Shown here in pieces: positions 34,604 to 42,899 of a stretch of 52,155 nucleotides of DNA (its first letter is position 1; every line of letters begins with the position of its first letter). The position numbers and the translations under genes are program-made. The stretch covers positions 1-52,155 of the forward strand of contig DVIX01000021.1 in the NCBI GenBank assembly GCA_018710935.1. Reading direction: 5' to 3'. This stretch comes from Candidatus Avirikenella pullistercoris (GTDB lineage Bacteria; Bacteroidota; Bacteroidia; Bacteroidales; Rikenellaceae). Under the pieces are notes generated by a model. That model was given only the letters and a program-made list of their open reading frames with translations. It searched no databases and was not told the DNA's origin.

Positions 34604-35256
34604 AATGGATTGTCAAAAATAGGAATGATGCTCTTGCAGTATTGTTTCTGGGATGGTCTTGCGATGAAAATACGGTCAGGCATGTCGTTATCCCGGGATA
34701 TGACGTGATAGCGGTTTATGATTACAGAGATATAGATGCTTGTATATTATCTGAAATTCCGTTCGAAAATTATACCCGTAAAGTGTTGTTGGCGTGGTCT
34801 TTCGGGGTATGGGTCGCAGGCAGGTTGCTCCTGGAACTCCCTCCATTCGATCGTGTTGTAGCTGTTAACGGGACTTTGTGCCCGGTAGATGATAATTATG
34901 GAATTCCGGAGAAGATATTTGCTTTTACATTGAAAAATATAGAACGGCAGGGAATCGGGAAATTCAATGAACGGATGTGCGGAAACTCAATAAACGATTT
35001 TACTCCTTCTCGGCGTCCGTTCGACGAACAACTGGAAGAATTGAAAACCCTTGCTTCTTATTTCAGAGAAAGACAAAAACTTTTTTTACAGTGGGATGCC
35101 GTTCTGATAGGCGAGGCGGATTCGATTTTCCCGGTTAAAAACATGGTGCGTTTTTGGGAAGAAAAAAGTATCTTTGTAACTCTTTGTCCCGAAATGAATC
35201 ACTATCCGTTTTGTGCAACAGGGATAAAGTTGATACGAGAGGCTCTTGGTTTATGA
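34594..35256 (+). CDS. bioG: Pimeloyl-ACP methyl ester esterase, BioG type
   Basis: Removes the methyl group that BioC adds, freeing pimeloyl-ACP for BioF. The 220-residue product belongs to the DUF452/BioG group: the start has FLGWSCDENTVRH, and the candidate nucleophile is Ser69 in LLAWSFGVW. A C-terminal His in NHYPFCA probably completes the triad. BioG stands in for BioH in several Bacteroidota and proteobacteria. It overlaps bioF upstream and shares an ATGA overlap with bioC downstream. Confidence 0.88.
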   Translation: MEIKWIVKNRNDALAVLFLGWSCDENTVRHVVIPGYDVIAVYDYRDIDACILSEIPFENYTRKVLLAWSFGVWVAGRLLLELPPFDRVVAVNGTLCPVDDNYGIPEKIFAFTLKNIERQGIGKFNERMCGNSINDFTPSRRPFDEQLEELKTLASYFRERQKLFLQWDAVLIGEADSIFPVKNMVRFWEEKSIFVTLCPEMNHYPFCATGIKLIREALGL

Positions 35257-36023
35257 CGCTGTATAATAAAAAATTGATACAAAAACGATTCTCTGCGCAT
35301 TTGCATACTTATAATCAGTATGCGGTAGCGCAGAATGAGATATGTGCCCGGCTTTCGGATATTTTGGATGCTTTTGCGGAAACCCCTGTAAAAAGGGCGA
35401 TAGAGATCGGTGCGGGAACGGGGTTTCTCACTCGTCATCTTTTAAAACGTTTTGCAGAGGGGGAATGGTTTCTGAACGATATTGCTTGTGAGGCGGAACC
35501 TTTTCTTGCCGATTATGTAAAAGAGAGCCGGATTGTAAATGTATCTTATTTATGGGGAGATGCTGAAAATATTGTTTTGCCCCGGCATCTCGATTTGGTT
35601 GCGACAGCGTCTACTATTCAGTGGTTCGATGATATAGAGAAGTTTATTACGGGATTGGATGTGGTATCGGGAGGTATTTTGGCCCTTTCTACGTTCGGAA
35701 CGGAGAATTTTATAGAGATTCGGGAGGCTACCGGGGGAGAAGGTTTGCTTTATCCTTCGATGGAAGAATTGAAAAAATGGGTGGAACAGGCCGGTTATAC
35801 GATATTGTATCATGAGGATTATAAACGGATATTGGCTTTTGCCAATCCTTTGGAGGTACTGCGCCATATTAAACTTACCGGTGTAAACGGTATTCGTTCC
35901 GTAGTGTGGACCCGGGAGGTGTTGAACCGGTTTTGCGAAAGATATGTAAAGTATTTTTCTTGCGAAGGAGGTGTTTCACTGACTTATAATCCCCTTATTC
36001 TTATTGCCCGAAAAGTAAGATAA
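35253..36023 (+). CDS. bioC: Malonyl-ACP O-methyltransferase
   Basis: SAM-dependent methyltransferase that starts pimeloyl synthesis by masking the free carboxyl of malonyl-ACP. The 256-residue product begins MTLYNKKLIQKRFSAH, has motif I EIGAGTGFLTRHL (about 49-61) and STIQWFDDIEKF (about 123-134), both characteristic of BioC. The start is the ATG at 35253, inside the ATGA overlap with bioG; a longer frame from 35154 merely overlaps bioG. The gene ends 13 bases before the stop of a convergent decayed gene. The bioD gene that often follows in Bacteroides is absent here. Confidence 0.92.
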   Translation: MTLYNKKLIQKRFSAHLHTYNQYAVAQNEICARLSDILDAFAETPVKRAIEIGAGTGFLTRHLLKRFAEGEWFLNDIACEAEPFLADYVKESRIVNVSYLWGDAENIVLPRHLDLVATASTIQWFDDIEKFITGLDVVSGGILALSTFGTENFIEIREATGGEGLLYPSMEELKKWVEQAGYTILYHEDYKRILAFANPLEVLRHIKLTGVNGIRSVVWTREVLNRFCERYVKYFSCEGGVSLTYNPLILIARKVR

Positions 36024-36036
36024 TACGGGTTTGGAA

Positions 36037-36474
36037 TTAAAATGTCGCTTCTAAGCGAAAGCTGACGGGGCCGAACATTGCTTTCTCAATTCCGATAGCA
36101 AGCGGAAAAAGGTAAATATGCGGGTATATAATCTGTTGGCTGTAATAGTCTATGTGAAATTCAATGCTGTTTTCGAGAATAATTTGAAACTGATTCCTTT
36201 GGCTGGATTTAAGAACAGTCCGTCCGTATCGGAATTTGTCCGGTTGAAGTGTATTTGGTTCGTTCCGCATTGATATTCGAGACTTGCTCTTACAAACAAG
36301 TGTGTGTTGGAATGGTAGCCATGGATGGTTTGAAGTATAAGGCGGGAAATACCTTTTTCCCTATTCCTGCAGTATAGCCTATTTCGGCTTTGCCTTGGTA
36401 ATGTTTTTCGTTTTGTGTTGTTGTTTGCAGTCAGAAAAGAGTAAGAATCCAAATAATATATATGTTTTTTTCAT
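36037..36474 (-). pseudogene. Decayed outer-membrane beta-barrel protein gene
   Basis: Fragments of one protein lie in different minus-strand frames. An ATG at 36474 begins MKKTYILFGFLLFSDC, a signal-like start, that frame ends after 31 codons. A second frame reads HYQGKAEIGYTAGIGKK, a third reads TIHGYHSNTHLFVRASLEYQ, then SDTDGLFLNP, and the last reads KAMFGPVSFRLEATF, ending in the aromatic residue typical of outer-membrane barrels. The THGYxxNxxxFVGAG-like core is one I know from small Bacteroidota porin-like proteins. At least three frame changes are needed to join the parts, so I call it a pseudogene. The alternative is that these are chance resemblances. Confidence 0.55.
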
Positions 36475-36618
36475 AATGTGAATGAAGGTGAATTTTATGA
36501 TTGGCGACAGATGTGGTCAGAGTAAGAAATAGTATAGGGATAATGGATGCTCAATGTTTTTGTAAAAACATTTAAACGAGTACATTATAAAATATTTTTA
36601 AATAAATTTGAGCAAACA
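36475..36618. other. AT-rich intergenic region
   Basis: Between the decayed gene and the tRNA-Met promoter there is AT-rich sequence without a gene or recognisable signal. Confidence 0.5.
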
Positions 36619-36650
36619 TTTGCAAGAGTCGATAAAACTACCTACATTTG
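36619..36650 (+). promoter_or_regulatory. Promoter of tRNA-Met
   Basis: TTTG (36619-36622), a 20-base spacer, then TACATTTG (36643-36650). Both boxes and the spacing fit the consensus. The tRNA begins 19 bases later. Confidence 0.8.
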
Positions 36651-36668
36651 TCACCGATTTAAAGTTAT

Positions 36669-36742
36669 GGCGAGGTAGCTCAGCTGGTTAGAGCGCATGA
36701 TTCATAATCATGAGGTCGAGAGTTCAAGTCTCTCTCTCGCTA
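36669..36742 (+). tRNA. tRNA-Met (anticodon CAT)
   Basis: The acceptor GGCGAGG (36669-36675) pairs with TCTCGCT (36735-36741) with two G.T pairs. The D-arm AGCTCAGCTGGTTAGAGC is standard. Stem CATGA/TCATG encloses TTCATAA with anticodon CAT (36703-36705). The T-arm is GAGAGTTCAAGTCTCTC and the discriminator A36742. A tRNA-Ile2 with modified CAT cannot be excluded, but the body looks like elongator methionine. Confidence 0.92.
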
Positions 36743-36748
36743 CGAGTT

Positions 36749-36785
36749 AAGCCGTTATGAGTTTTTCATAACGGCTTTTGTTTTT
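36749..36785 (+). terminator. Terminator after tRNA-Met
   Basis: AAGCCGTTATGA (36749-36760) pairs perfectly with TCATAACGGCTT (36766-36777), followed by a T-rich run. Confidence 0.88.
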
Positions 36786-37064
36786 CTTTTTCAGTTCATC
36801 TTCTCTTTTTTGTGATATTGTAAATAGTGGATTCTTTTCGGAATTTTACTTGCAACTGTTTTATATGCAGTTTGTTATAACTTATAAATAGAGATGACAA
36901 ATTTGGAGAAAAAATAGGAAGTGGGGATTATTTTTCATATATTTGAAGAATAAGAATGGAAGAATGGACAGAAAATGTTTTGTGGAAAGTATATCGTGGA
37001 TTGATTATTGCAATACTTTATTTATACTATATTTTATTAATTAATTCATTAAAATTTATTAGCT
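36786..37064. other. Upstream region of the YtxH gene
   Basis: It contains a TATATTTG match (36938-36945) to the -7 box about 120 bases before the YtxH start, with no -33 partner, and long AT-rich stretches. A reading frame from 36956 encodes a hydrophobic segment and runs into the YtxH gene in another frame; I do not accept it. Confidence 0.45.
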
Positions 37065-37292
37065 ATGAAGTATCAGACATTAATTGCTTTTTTAGGCGGG
37101 GCTGTGGTAGGTGCGGCAACCGCTTTGTTGTTTGCTCCGGAAAAGGGTTCGACAACACGTAAAAAAATAAAAAAGATGGTAAAGAAAGAACGCGATAAAT
37201 TGAGAGATACGCTGAATTCTGTCCGCAAAGAACATCCGGAACTGGAAGAGAAAATCGAGCGGATGTTAGCTGAGGATAATAAGATGGAATAA
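37065..37292 (+). CDS. YtxH-domain small membrane protein
   Basis: The 75-residue product has one N-terminal glycine/alanine-rich transmembrane segment, LIAFLGGAVVGAATALLFAPEKG (about 5-27), which is the YtxH-domain hallmark including FAPxxG, then a charged helix. Members of this group are often stress-induced in Gram-positive bacteria and common in Bacteroidota; the molecular role is unknown. It is followed by a holin-like membrane protein and a third small protein, and the three seem to form one unit. Confidence 0.85.
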   Translation: MKYQTLIAFLGGAVVGAATALLFAPEKGSTTRKKIKKMVKKERDKLRDTLNSVRKEHPELEEKIERMLAEDNKME

Positions 37293-37332
37293 CGAACGAA
37301 AGCAATTCTTTTAATCATACCTTATGTAAAAT

Positions 37333-37704
37333 ATGAAGAACGGTGATGAAATGAATAGGGTGGAGCAAACGGCAGCAGATGCTACCGATTATGTATTGTT
37401 GCAGTTGGATAAATTCAAGTTGAGGCTTCTCGATAATCTCGCTACTTTATTCAATACGGTGTTCGGAGTGATCGTTATTATGGTTCTGCTCAGTTTTGTA
37501 GTGATGTTTTTAGGAATAGCCGCTACATGGGGGCTGGCCGAATTGATAGGATCGCTTGTAGGAGCTACATTGATTATGGCTTCGGTCTTTCTGATTGCTG
37601 CAATATTGGTATATGCTTTTCGTAAAAAGTTGATTATTAATCCTGTTGTACGAATGTTAAGCAAAATAATGTTCGAAACAGATAAAGATGCGGATTATGA
37701 GTAA
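37333..37704 (+). CDS. Holin-superfamily III-like membrane protein
   Basis: The 123-residue product has two adjacent transmembrane helices (about 38-65 and 72-95) between short charged ends, as in the phage_holin_3_6/DUF1469 (YqjE-like) family. These chromosomal proteins are named after phage holins but there is no other phage gene near, so an envelope role is more likely than lysis. It overlaps the next gene by eight bases. A start at the ATG six codons in is possible. Confidence 0.8.
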   Translation: MKNGDEMNRVEQTAADATDYVLLQLDKFKLRLLDNLATLFNTVFGVIVIMVLLSFVVMFLGIAATWGLAELIGSLVGATLIMASVFLIAAILVYAFRKKLIINPVVRMLSKIMFETDKDADYE

Positions 37705-38050
37705 GCGAATAAGGTATGATGAATTACGGACATTAGAAGATGTAAAAGCGGCGCGATTGCGTGTCGAACGGGAAATAGTGCGTGTCAAAGGGGCATTGAA
37801 TGATGATTATGATCGAATCACCGAAGTTCTGAGCGTGGAATATTGGATGGGGGTTATTACCCGTAAAATCGGCAATATTGTTACAGTGGTGAAAGCTGCT
37901 GCAAACGGTTATGGTTTTATATCTTCTTTGTTTAAAAAATATAGCCGGAAATCTTATGAAGAAATGGGAGTTGAAGAAGAGGGCGAAGAAGAGGCCCCGG
38001 AAGAGGAAAAATCTGTTGCCCAACCTGAAACAGAAATAGAAAACCATTGA
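37697..38050 (+). CDS. Small partner protein of the YtxH/holin-like set
   Basis: The 117-residue product begins MSKRIRYDELRTLEDVKAAR; the ATG at 37697 lies within the end of the holin-like gene (ATGAGTAA overlap). An amphipathic N-terminal helix (about 1-40), a weakly hydrophobic middle (about 57-85) and a very acidic Glu-rich tail (about 92-117) are seen. I recognise no catalytic motif. Its constant place behind YtxH and the DUF1469-like gene in Bacteroidota, as I recall it, resembles the YqjD-YqjE-YqjK type trio of other bacteria; that link is an inference. Confidence 0.72.
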   Translation: MSKRIRYDELRTLEDVKAARLRVEREIVRVKGALNDDYDRITEVLSVEYWMGVITRKIGNIVTVVKAAANGYGFISSLFKKYSRKSYEEMGVEEEGEEEAPEEEKSVAQPETEIENH

Positions 38051-38104
38051 TATATAGGTTTCTGAAAAAGAAATAAAAGAATTTGCATATCGAAACGAAC
38101 GGAT

Positions 38105-38155
38105 GAATCCGGAAAAAGTCTGTAATATTAAAAGATTGCTGCTTTTTCCGGATTC
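38105..38155 (+). terminator. Large hairpin after the YtxH set
   Basis: GAATCCGGAAAAAG (38105-38118) and CTTTTTCCGGATTC (38142-38155) form a perfect 14-bp stem with a 23-base loop. The following bases are only mildly T-rich, so it may be a weak terminator, a processing site or a stabilising 3' structure. The remaining gap to 38315 holds only the cls -7 box. Confidence 0.5.
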
Positions 38156-38276
38156 CGTTTTGAAAGGCGGAAAAATCTCCGGAAAATTTGCGGTTAAAGA
38201 TGAAGATAGGGGCGTATGGTTTCATGTCGGGTTTATTTGTATAGGTTGAGATTTTTTCTGTTTTGGATATGGGTAT

Positions 38277-38284
38277 TAAATTTG
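38277..38284 (+). promoter_or_regulatory. Candidate -7 box of the cardiolipin synthase gene
   Basis: TAAATTTG fits TAnnTTTG and lies 31 bases before the start codon. No clear -33 box. Confidence 0.45.
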
Positions 38285-38315
38285 TATCTTTAAAAAGATT
38301 TTTAAACGGCACGAT

Positions 38316-39788
38316 ATGTTGAGTTGGTTCCGGCTTCCAGCTGGTAACGATGGTATAGTGATAGTTTTGGTAGTATTTTATGTGATAATATTGGCTACGA
38401 CTATTTTTACCATTATCAGCGATAAAAGAGACCCTGTGAAAGCACTTTCATGGATTGCTGTTATCGTGCTTCTACCGGTATTGGGGTTTTTGCTTTATAT
38501 CGTTTTCGGGCAGAATTACAGAAAAAGAAAAATATTTAACAAAAAGGGAATCCTTCGGAATCAACAGATAGAAGGAATTATTGCCAAACAGCTTTATGCG
38601 GTAAACAGCCCTTTAGTCTGTAACCGGGATGAGATATTGGTAAATCGTGATACCATAACTCTTTTGTTGAATAACAATGAATCTCCGATTACTTATAACA
38701 ATAAGGTTACTATATTGAATGATGGAGAAGAGACTTTTTCGTCTATAATAGAAGCATTGAGGAATGCGGAAAGTTCCATTCATTTCGAGTATTATATCAT
38801 TCAGGATGATGTATTAGGAAATCAGATAGCGGATATTTTGATAGAGAGAGCCGGAAAGGGAGTGGAAGTGCGTGTGATTTATGATGATGTGGGCAGTTGG
38901 AGCCTTCCGAAAAATTATATCCGGCGTTTAAAGTCTGCCGGCGTGAAAGTGGAAGCCTTTATGCCGGTAGTATTTCCATTTTTTACAAGTAAGATTAATT
39001 ACCGGAATCACCGGAAAATAGTCGTGGTGGATGGGAAAATTGGTTTTACGGGAGGTTTGAATATCGCAGACCGATATTTGATGGGAACGAAAAAATTGGG
39101 GGCATGGAGAGATACGCATTTGCGATTGGAAGGGAAAGGAGTACAGTCGTTACAAGCGGTGTTTATTACGGATTGGTATTTTGTGAACGGAGAGAAATTG
39201 AATCATCCGCGTTATTTCCCTCGCCATAATGTGAATGACCAGGTAGCGGTTCAGATAGCTGCTTCCGGACCGGATAGCGATTGGGCGTCTATCATGCAGG
39301 CCTATTTCTCTGCTATTACTAAGGCGAAGAGCCACATATATATATCATCTCCTTATTTTTTGCCGAATGAATCGATTCTGACTGCTATAAAAGTGGCGTC
39401 ATTGAGCGGAGTGGATGTGAAATTGATGATTCCGTATCATTCCGATAGCAAAGTGGTTTATTGGGCGACGCGTTCTTATGTGACGGAATTGTTGGAGGCG
39501 GGTGTGAAAGTCTATATGTATCGCAGTGGTTTTAACCATTCTAAACTATTGATGATAGACGGGGTATTCAGTTCGGTAGGCAGTGCGAATATGGATATCC
39601 GTAGTTTCGAAGATAATTTCGAAGTAAGCGCCATGATTTACGATGAAGGAAAAACATCGGAACTGGAAGAAAATTTTAAAAATGACCTTCAGAATGCAGT
39701 ACTTGTAAGAGGGTATTGGTGGCGTAACCGTCCGAAGTTGCACTGTTTTTACGAAGCTCTTTCCCGTTTGTTGTCGCCCTTGTTATAA
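38316..39788 (+). CDS. cls: Cardiolipin synthase
   Basis: Phospholipase-D-family enzyme that condenses two phosphatidylglycerols to cardiolipin at the inner membrane. The 490-residue product has two N-terminal transmembrane helices (about 8-30 and 42-62) and two HKD motifs: HRKIVVVDG (about 230-238) and HSKLLMIDG (about 408-416), each followed by the GG/GSxNxDxRSF part. It ends six bases inside the convergent murF gene, so the two stop codons overlap. Its length is that of bacterial ClsA-type enzymes. Confidence 0.94.
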   Translation: MLSWFRLPAGNDGIVIVLVVFYVIILATTIFTIISDKRDPVKALSWIAVIVLLPVLGFLLYIVFGQNYRKRKIFNKKGILRNQQIEGIIAKQLYAVNSPLVCNRDEILVNRDTITLLLNNNESPITYNNKVTILNDGEETFSSIIEALRNAESSIHFEYYIIQDDVLGNQIADILIERAGKGVEVRVIYDDVGSWSLPKNYIRRLKSAGVKVEAFMPVVFPFFTSKINYRNHRKIVVVDGKIGFTGGLNIADRYLMGTKKLGAWRDTHLRLEGKGVQSLQAVFITDWYFVNGEKLNHPRYFPRHNVNDQVAVQIAASGPDSDWASIMQAYFSAITKAKSHIYISSPYFLPNESILTAIKVASLSGVDVKLMIPYHSDSKVVYWATRSYVTELLEAGVKVYMYRSGFNHSKLLMIDGVFSSVGSANMDIRSFEDNFEVSAMIYDEGKTSELEENFKNDLQNAVLVRGYWWRNRPKLHCFYEALSRLLSPLL

Positions 39789-41117
39789 GTTGGCATCCAA
39801 AAAAGGAACGACCTCTTCCAATCTTGTAGAGTGTGAGCCTTTTATCAGAATCGTATAATTATGCAGAGGTGTCTTTTCGATATGTTTTTCCAACTCTTTG
39901 ACGGAAGGGAAAAATAACATATCTTTTTCTGCTATGCGATGCCCCGCTTTTATGAACTCATCGCCGACAAACCATGCCTTTCGGAATCCGTATTTTTTTA
40001 CCGCAAAGAGAACCTTATCGTGTTCTTCTGCGGAATATTTCCCCAACTCTTTCATATCGCCTAAAATGACCAATTTGTTTTCGTCCTGCATTCCGGCAAA
40101 GTTGAGGAGTGCATTCTCCATACTCGAAGGATTGGCATTATAAGCATCTGTGATTATTTTATTGGAACCGATACTGACGAATTGCGAACGGTTATTGTCC
40201 GGGATATAGTTTTCTATGGCTTCGGCAGCCTGCCGGAAGTCGATGCCGAAGAATTTGCCGATAGCTACGGCTGCCGCAATATTGTATTTGTTGTATTCGC
40301 CGACTAAATTGGATTGGATAGGCTTTTGAGCTTCCCTGTATTTTAGGGCGACCGTTCCGTTTTCCGACAGGGTGGCGGTCGTCCCGGACAAGGAATATCC
40401 CGATTTGCGTACTCCTTCCCTTTCAGCAATCATCTCTTTCAGGGTTTTGTCCTCTTCTAAAAAGAATGCGGTTCCCCGTACATTACGCAAATAGTCGAAT
40501 AACTCTCCCTTCCCCTTTTTTACGCCGTCCGTTCCGCCGAATCCTTCCAAATGAGCCCTGCCTATGTTGGTGATAATTCCGTAATTCGGTTCGGCAATGG
40601 CACATAACTGTTTAATTTCCCCTCTGTGGTTCGCTCCCATTTCAATAATGCCTATTTCTGTATCGGACGGCATATTCAATAGGGTAAGCGGAACGCCGAT
40701 ATGGTTGTTCAGGTTGCCGCAGGTAGCGGATACTTTGTATTTTTTCGATAAAACCCGGTTTATCAATTCTTTTGTAGTTGTTTTCCCGTTGGAACCGGTA
40801 ATCGCTAAAATTTTGACCGGCAAATTGCGCCGATATGCCCTTGCCATGTCTTGTAAAGCTTTCAGGCAGTCTTTGACAACCAATATGCGGGGGTCTCCGG
40901 ATTCAGCCATCCAGGGATTGTCCACCACAACGAATGAAGCCCCTTCTTTCAGGGCCTGAGCCGCAAAATCGTTCCCGTCGAACTTATCTCCTTTCAGGGC
41001 GAGGAACATTACCTTTTTCCCTTCTTCGATGTAACGGGAAACAGACCGGCTGTCGGTAGTGATATTGTTTCCGCAGGCTTTGAAATATTTTAACAGTATG
41101 TCAGGATTTTCTATCAT
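39783..41117 (-). CDS. murF: UDP-N-acetylmuramoyl-tripeptide--D-alanyl-D-alanine ligase
   Basis: Adds D-Ala-D-Ala to the peptidoglycan precursor in the cytoplasm. The 444-residue product has the Mur-ligase ATP loop TGSNGKTTTKEL (about 106-117), the carbamylated-lysine/His region EMGANHRGEI (about 169-178), ITNIGRAHLEGFGG and the C-terminal DAYNANPSSMENAL block (about 313-326). It is the last gene of lipA-lipB-recJ-murF with a 12-base spacer after recJ. The overlap of its 3' end with convergent cls leaves no room for a terminator. Confidence 0.95.
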   Translation of the reverse strand: MIENPDILLKYFKACGNNITTDSRSVSRYIEEGKKVMFLALKGDKFDGNDFAAQALKEGASFVVVDNPWMAESGDPRILVVKDCLKALQDMARAYRRNLPVKILAITGSNGKTTTKELINRVLSKKYKVSATCGNLNNHIGVPLTLLNMPSDTEIGIIEMGANHRGEIKQLCAIAEPNYGIITNIGRAHLEGFGGTDGVKKGKGELFDYLRNVRGTAFFLEEDKTLKEMIAEREGVRKSGYSLSGTTATLSENGTVALKYREAQKPIQSNLVGEYNKYNIAAAVAIGKFFGIDFRQAAEAIENYIPDNNRSQFVSIGSNKIITDAYNANPSSMENALLNFAGMQDENKLVILGDMKELGKYSAEEHDKVLFAVKKYGFRKAWFVGDEFIKAGHRIAEKDMLFFPSVKELEKHIEKTPLHNYTILIKGSHSTRLEEVVPFLDANL

Positions 41118-41129
41118 TCTGTGTATTAT

Positions 41130-42887
41130 TTATTTGCGCGGTTTGATGTCTTTAATCCGTAATTGCGGTTTTACTTCTCCGCGATAATTGTTCTCTACGA
41201 CGATATAACAGATATCGAATAATCCGTCTTTCAATACGTGGTCGGCATGGTATGCCTGAGAGAAGGCGATAGCGGAAATCGGAGAGGAGTTATTTTTGTT
41301 GATTATATCCATTTTCAAGTGTTCCAGATTGTTGCCTACACGCCTGCCGTGTCCGTAATCGCATACGTTATCGGTACGGAATACCGGAGCGGGGTTGCCT
41401 GGCCCGAACGGCTGAAAACGGCATAATACCTCCCGGAATTGAGGAGTAATCTCTTCCAAGGCCAGATTGGAGTCTATATTGATTTGAGGGATAAGCATAT
41501 CCGGTTGGATATGGGTATCTACGTATTGTTCGAAACGTTTTTTGAACTCATCCAACTTATCCGGTTTCATTGTCAATCCGGCTGCGTAAGTGTGTCCTCC
41601 GAAATTTTCCAGCAGGTCGGAACAGGATTCGATAGCCTGATATAGGTCGAAGCCGGGAACGCTTCTTGCCGAACCGGTAATTAGCCCATTAGACATGGTA
41701 AGAACGACTGTCGGCCGGTAATACCGCTCGATAAGCCGGGAAGCTACGATTCCGACAATCCCTTTTATCCATGTGGGGTTGTAAATGACTGTACATTTAC
41801 TTTTTTTCAGCAGATCGTTCTGTTCGACGATGCGCTGTGCCTCGAGTGTAATGGTACGGTCTATCTCTTTTCTTCCTGTATTGCAGGAATCTATGATATT
41901 GCCGTATTTTACGGCTTTTTCTTCGGTATTGGAGATGAGCAGCCTTACAGCGTTATTCCCGCCTGCCGCAGAGACAGAGCCGTCGTCCGTTTCCATTTCC
42001 ATACGCCCGGCTGCATTGATGCGCGGTCCTATCTTGAAGACGATGTCGTCGATAGTGATGCGGTGTTTTTCCAATCCGCATATTTTAATGATGGAGCGCA
42101 AACCTTTGCTGGGGTTTTCATTCAATCGTTTTAACCCGTAATGAGCCAGAATACGGTTCTCTCCGATGACCGGCACTATATCCGAAGCAATGGAAACGGC
42201 TACATAGTCCAACAGGTTTTCGATTTTGGAAAAGGGAATATTGTAGTATTGACAATATCCTTGTACTAATTTGAAACCGACGCCGCATCCCGACAATTCT
42301 TTGAAAGGATAGTTGCAATCGGTTCTTTTGCTGTCCAATACCGCTACGGCTTGAGGGATCGTTTCGTCGGGAAGGTGGTGGTCGCAAATAATGAAATCGA
42401 TGTTTTTCTTACTTGCATATTCTACTTTACTTACCGCTTTTATACCGCAGTCGAGTGCGATAATCAATTCTACGCCGTTTTCTTCGGCATAGTCGATACC
42501 TTTATAGGATATACCGTACCCTTCGGTATATCTGTCCGGAATGTAAAACAAAAGATTATTATGTCCGATGGAGGACAAGAAAGTATATACCAATGCCACA
42601 GCGGTTGTCCCGTCCACATCATAGTCGCCGTAGACCATGATTTTGCCGTTTCTTTCAACGGCTTTTCTGATACGTAGAATTGCTTGTTCCATGTCTTTCA
42701 TTTCCAATGGATTATGCAATTCGCTAAGTTGAGGGTTAAAGAAACGCCGGGCTTCTTCAACCGTATCAACTCCCCTTTGTACCAGCAGATTCGACAACAC
42801 CGCCGGAATATTTAATTCCCTGGCAAGCGTCTGTGTCTTCTCTATATCCCCTTGTGGGGAGAGAATCCACCTTTTTTCTGCTAACAT
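41130..42887 (-). CDS. recJ: Single-stranded-DNA-specific exonuclease RecJ
   Basis: 5'-to-3' single-strand exonuclease for recombination and mismatch repair. The 585-residue product has the DHH phosphoesterase motifs: DYDVDGTTAVAL (about 82-93), DCGIKA (about 145-150), DHHLPDE (about 168-174), and later the DHHA1 domain with FGGHTYAAGLTM (about 425-436). A C-terminal OB-like domain follows. It lies 12 bases after lipB and 12 before murF. Confidence 0.95.
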   Translation of the reverse strand: MLAEKRWILSPQGDIEKTQTLARELNIPAVLSNLLVQRGVDTVEEARRFFNPQLSELHNPLEMKDMEQAILRIRKAVERNGKIMVYGDYDVDGTTAVALVYTFLSSIGHNNLLFYIPDRYTEGYGISYKGIDYAEENGVELIIALDCGIKAVSKVEYASKKNIDFIICDHHLPDETIPQAVAVLDSKRTDCNYPFKELSGCGVGFKLVQGYCQYYNIPFSKIENLLDYVAVSIASDIVPVIGENRILAHYGLKRLNENPSKGLRSIIKICGLEKHRITIDDIVFKIGPRINAAGRMEMETDDGSVSAAGGNNAVRLLISNTEEKAVKYGNIIDSCNTGRKEIDRTITLEAQRIVEQNDLLKKSKCTVIYNPTWIKGIVGIVASRLIERYYRPTVVLTMSNGLITGSARSVPGFDLYQAIESCSDLLENFGGHTYAAGLTMKPDKLDEFKKRFEQYVDTHIQPDMLIPQINIDSNLALEEITPQFREVLCRFQPFGPGNPAPVFRTDNVCDYGHGRRVGNNLEHLKMDIINKNNSSPISAIAFSQAYHADHVLKDGLFDICYIVVENNYRGEVKPQLRIKDIKPRK

Positions 42888-42899
42888 AATATTTATTTT

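Noticed and set aside
36956-37162. 68-residue frame before and over the YtxH gene
   Set aside because: It overlaps YtxH in another frame; only a chance hydrophobic stretch supports it.
37333-37704. Phage lysis module
   Set aside because: Only a holin-like fold is present. No endolysin, structural or replication phage genes are near.
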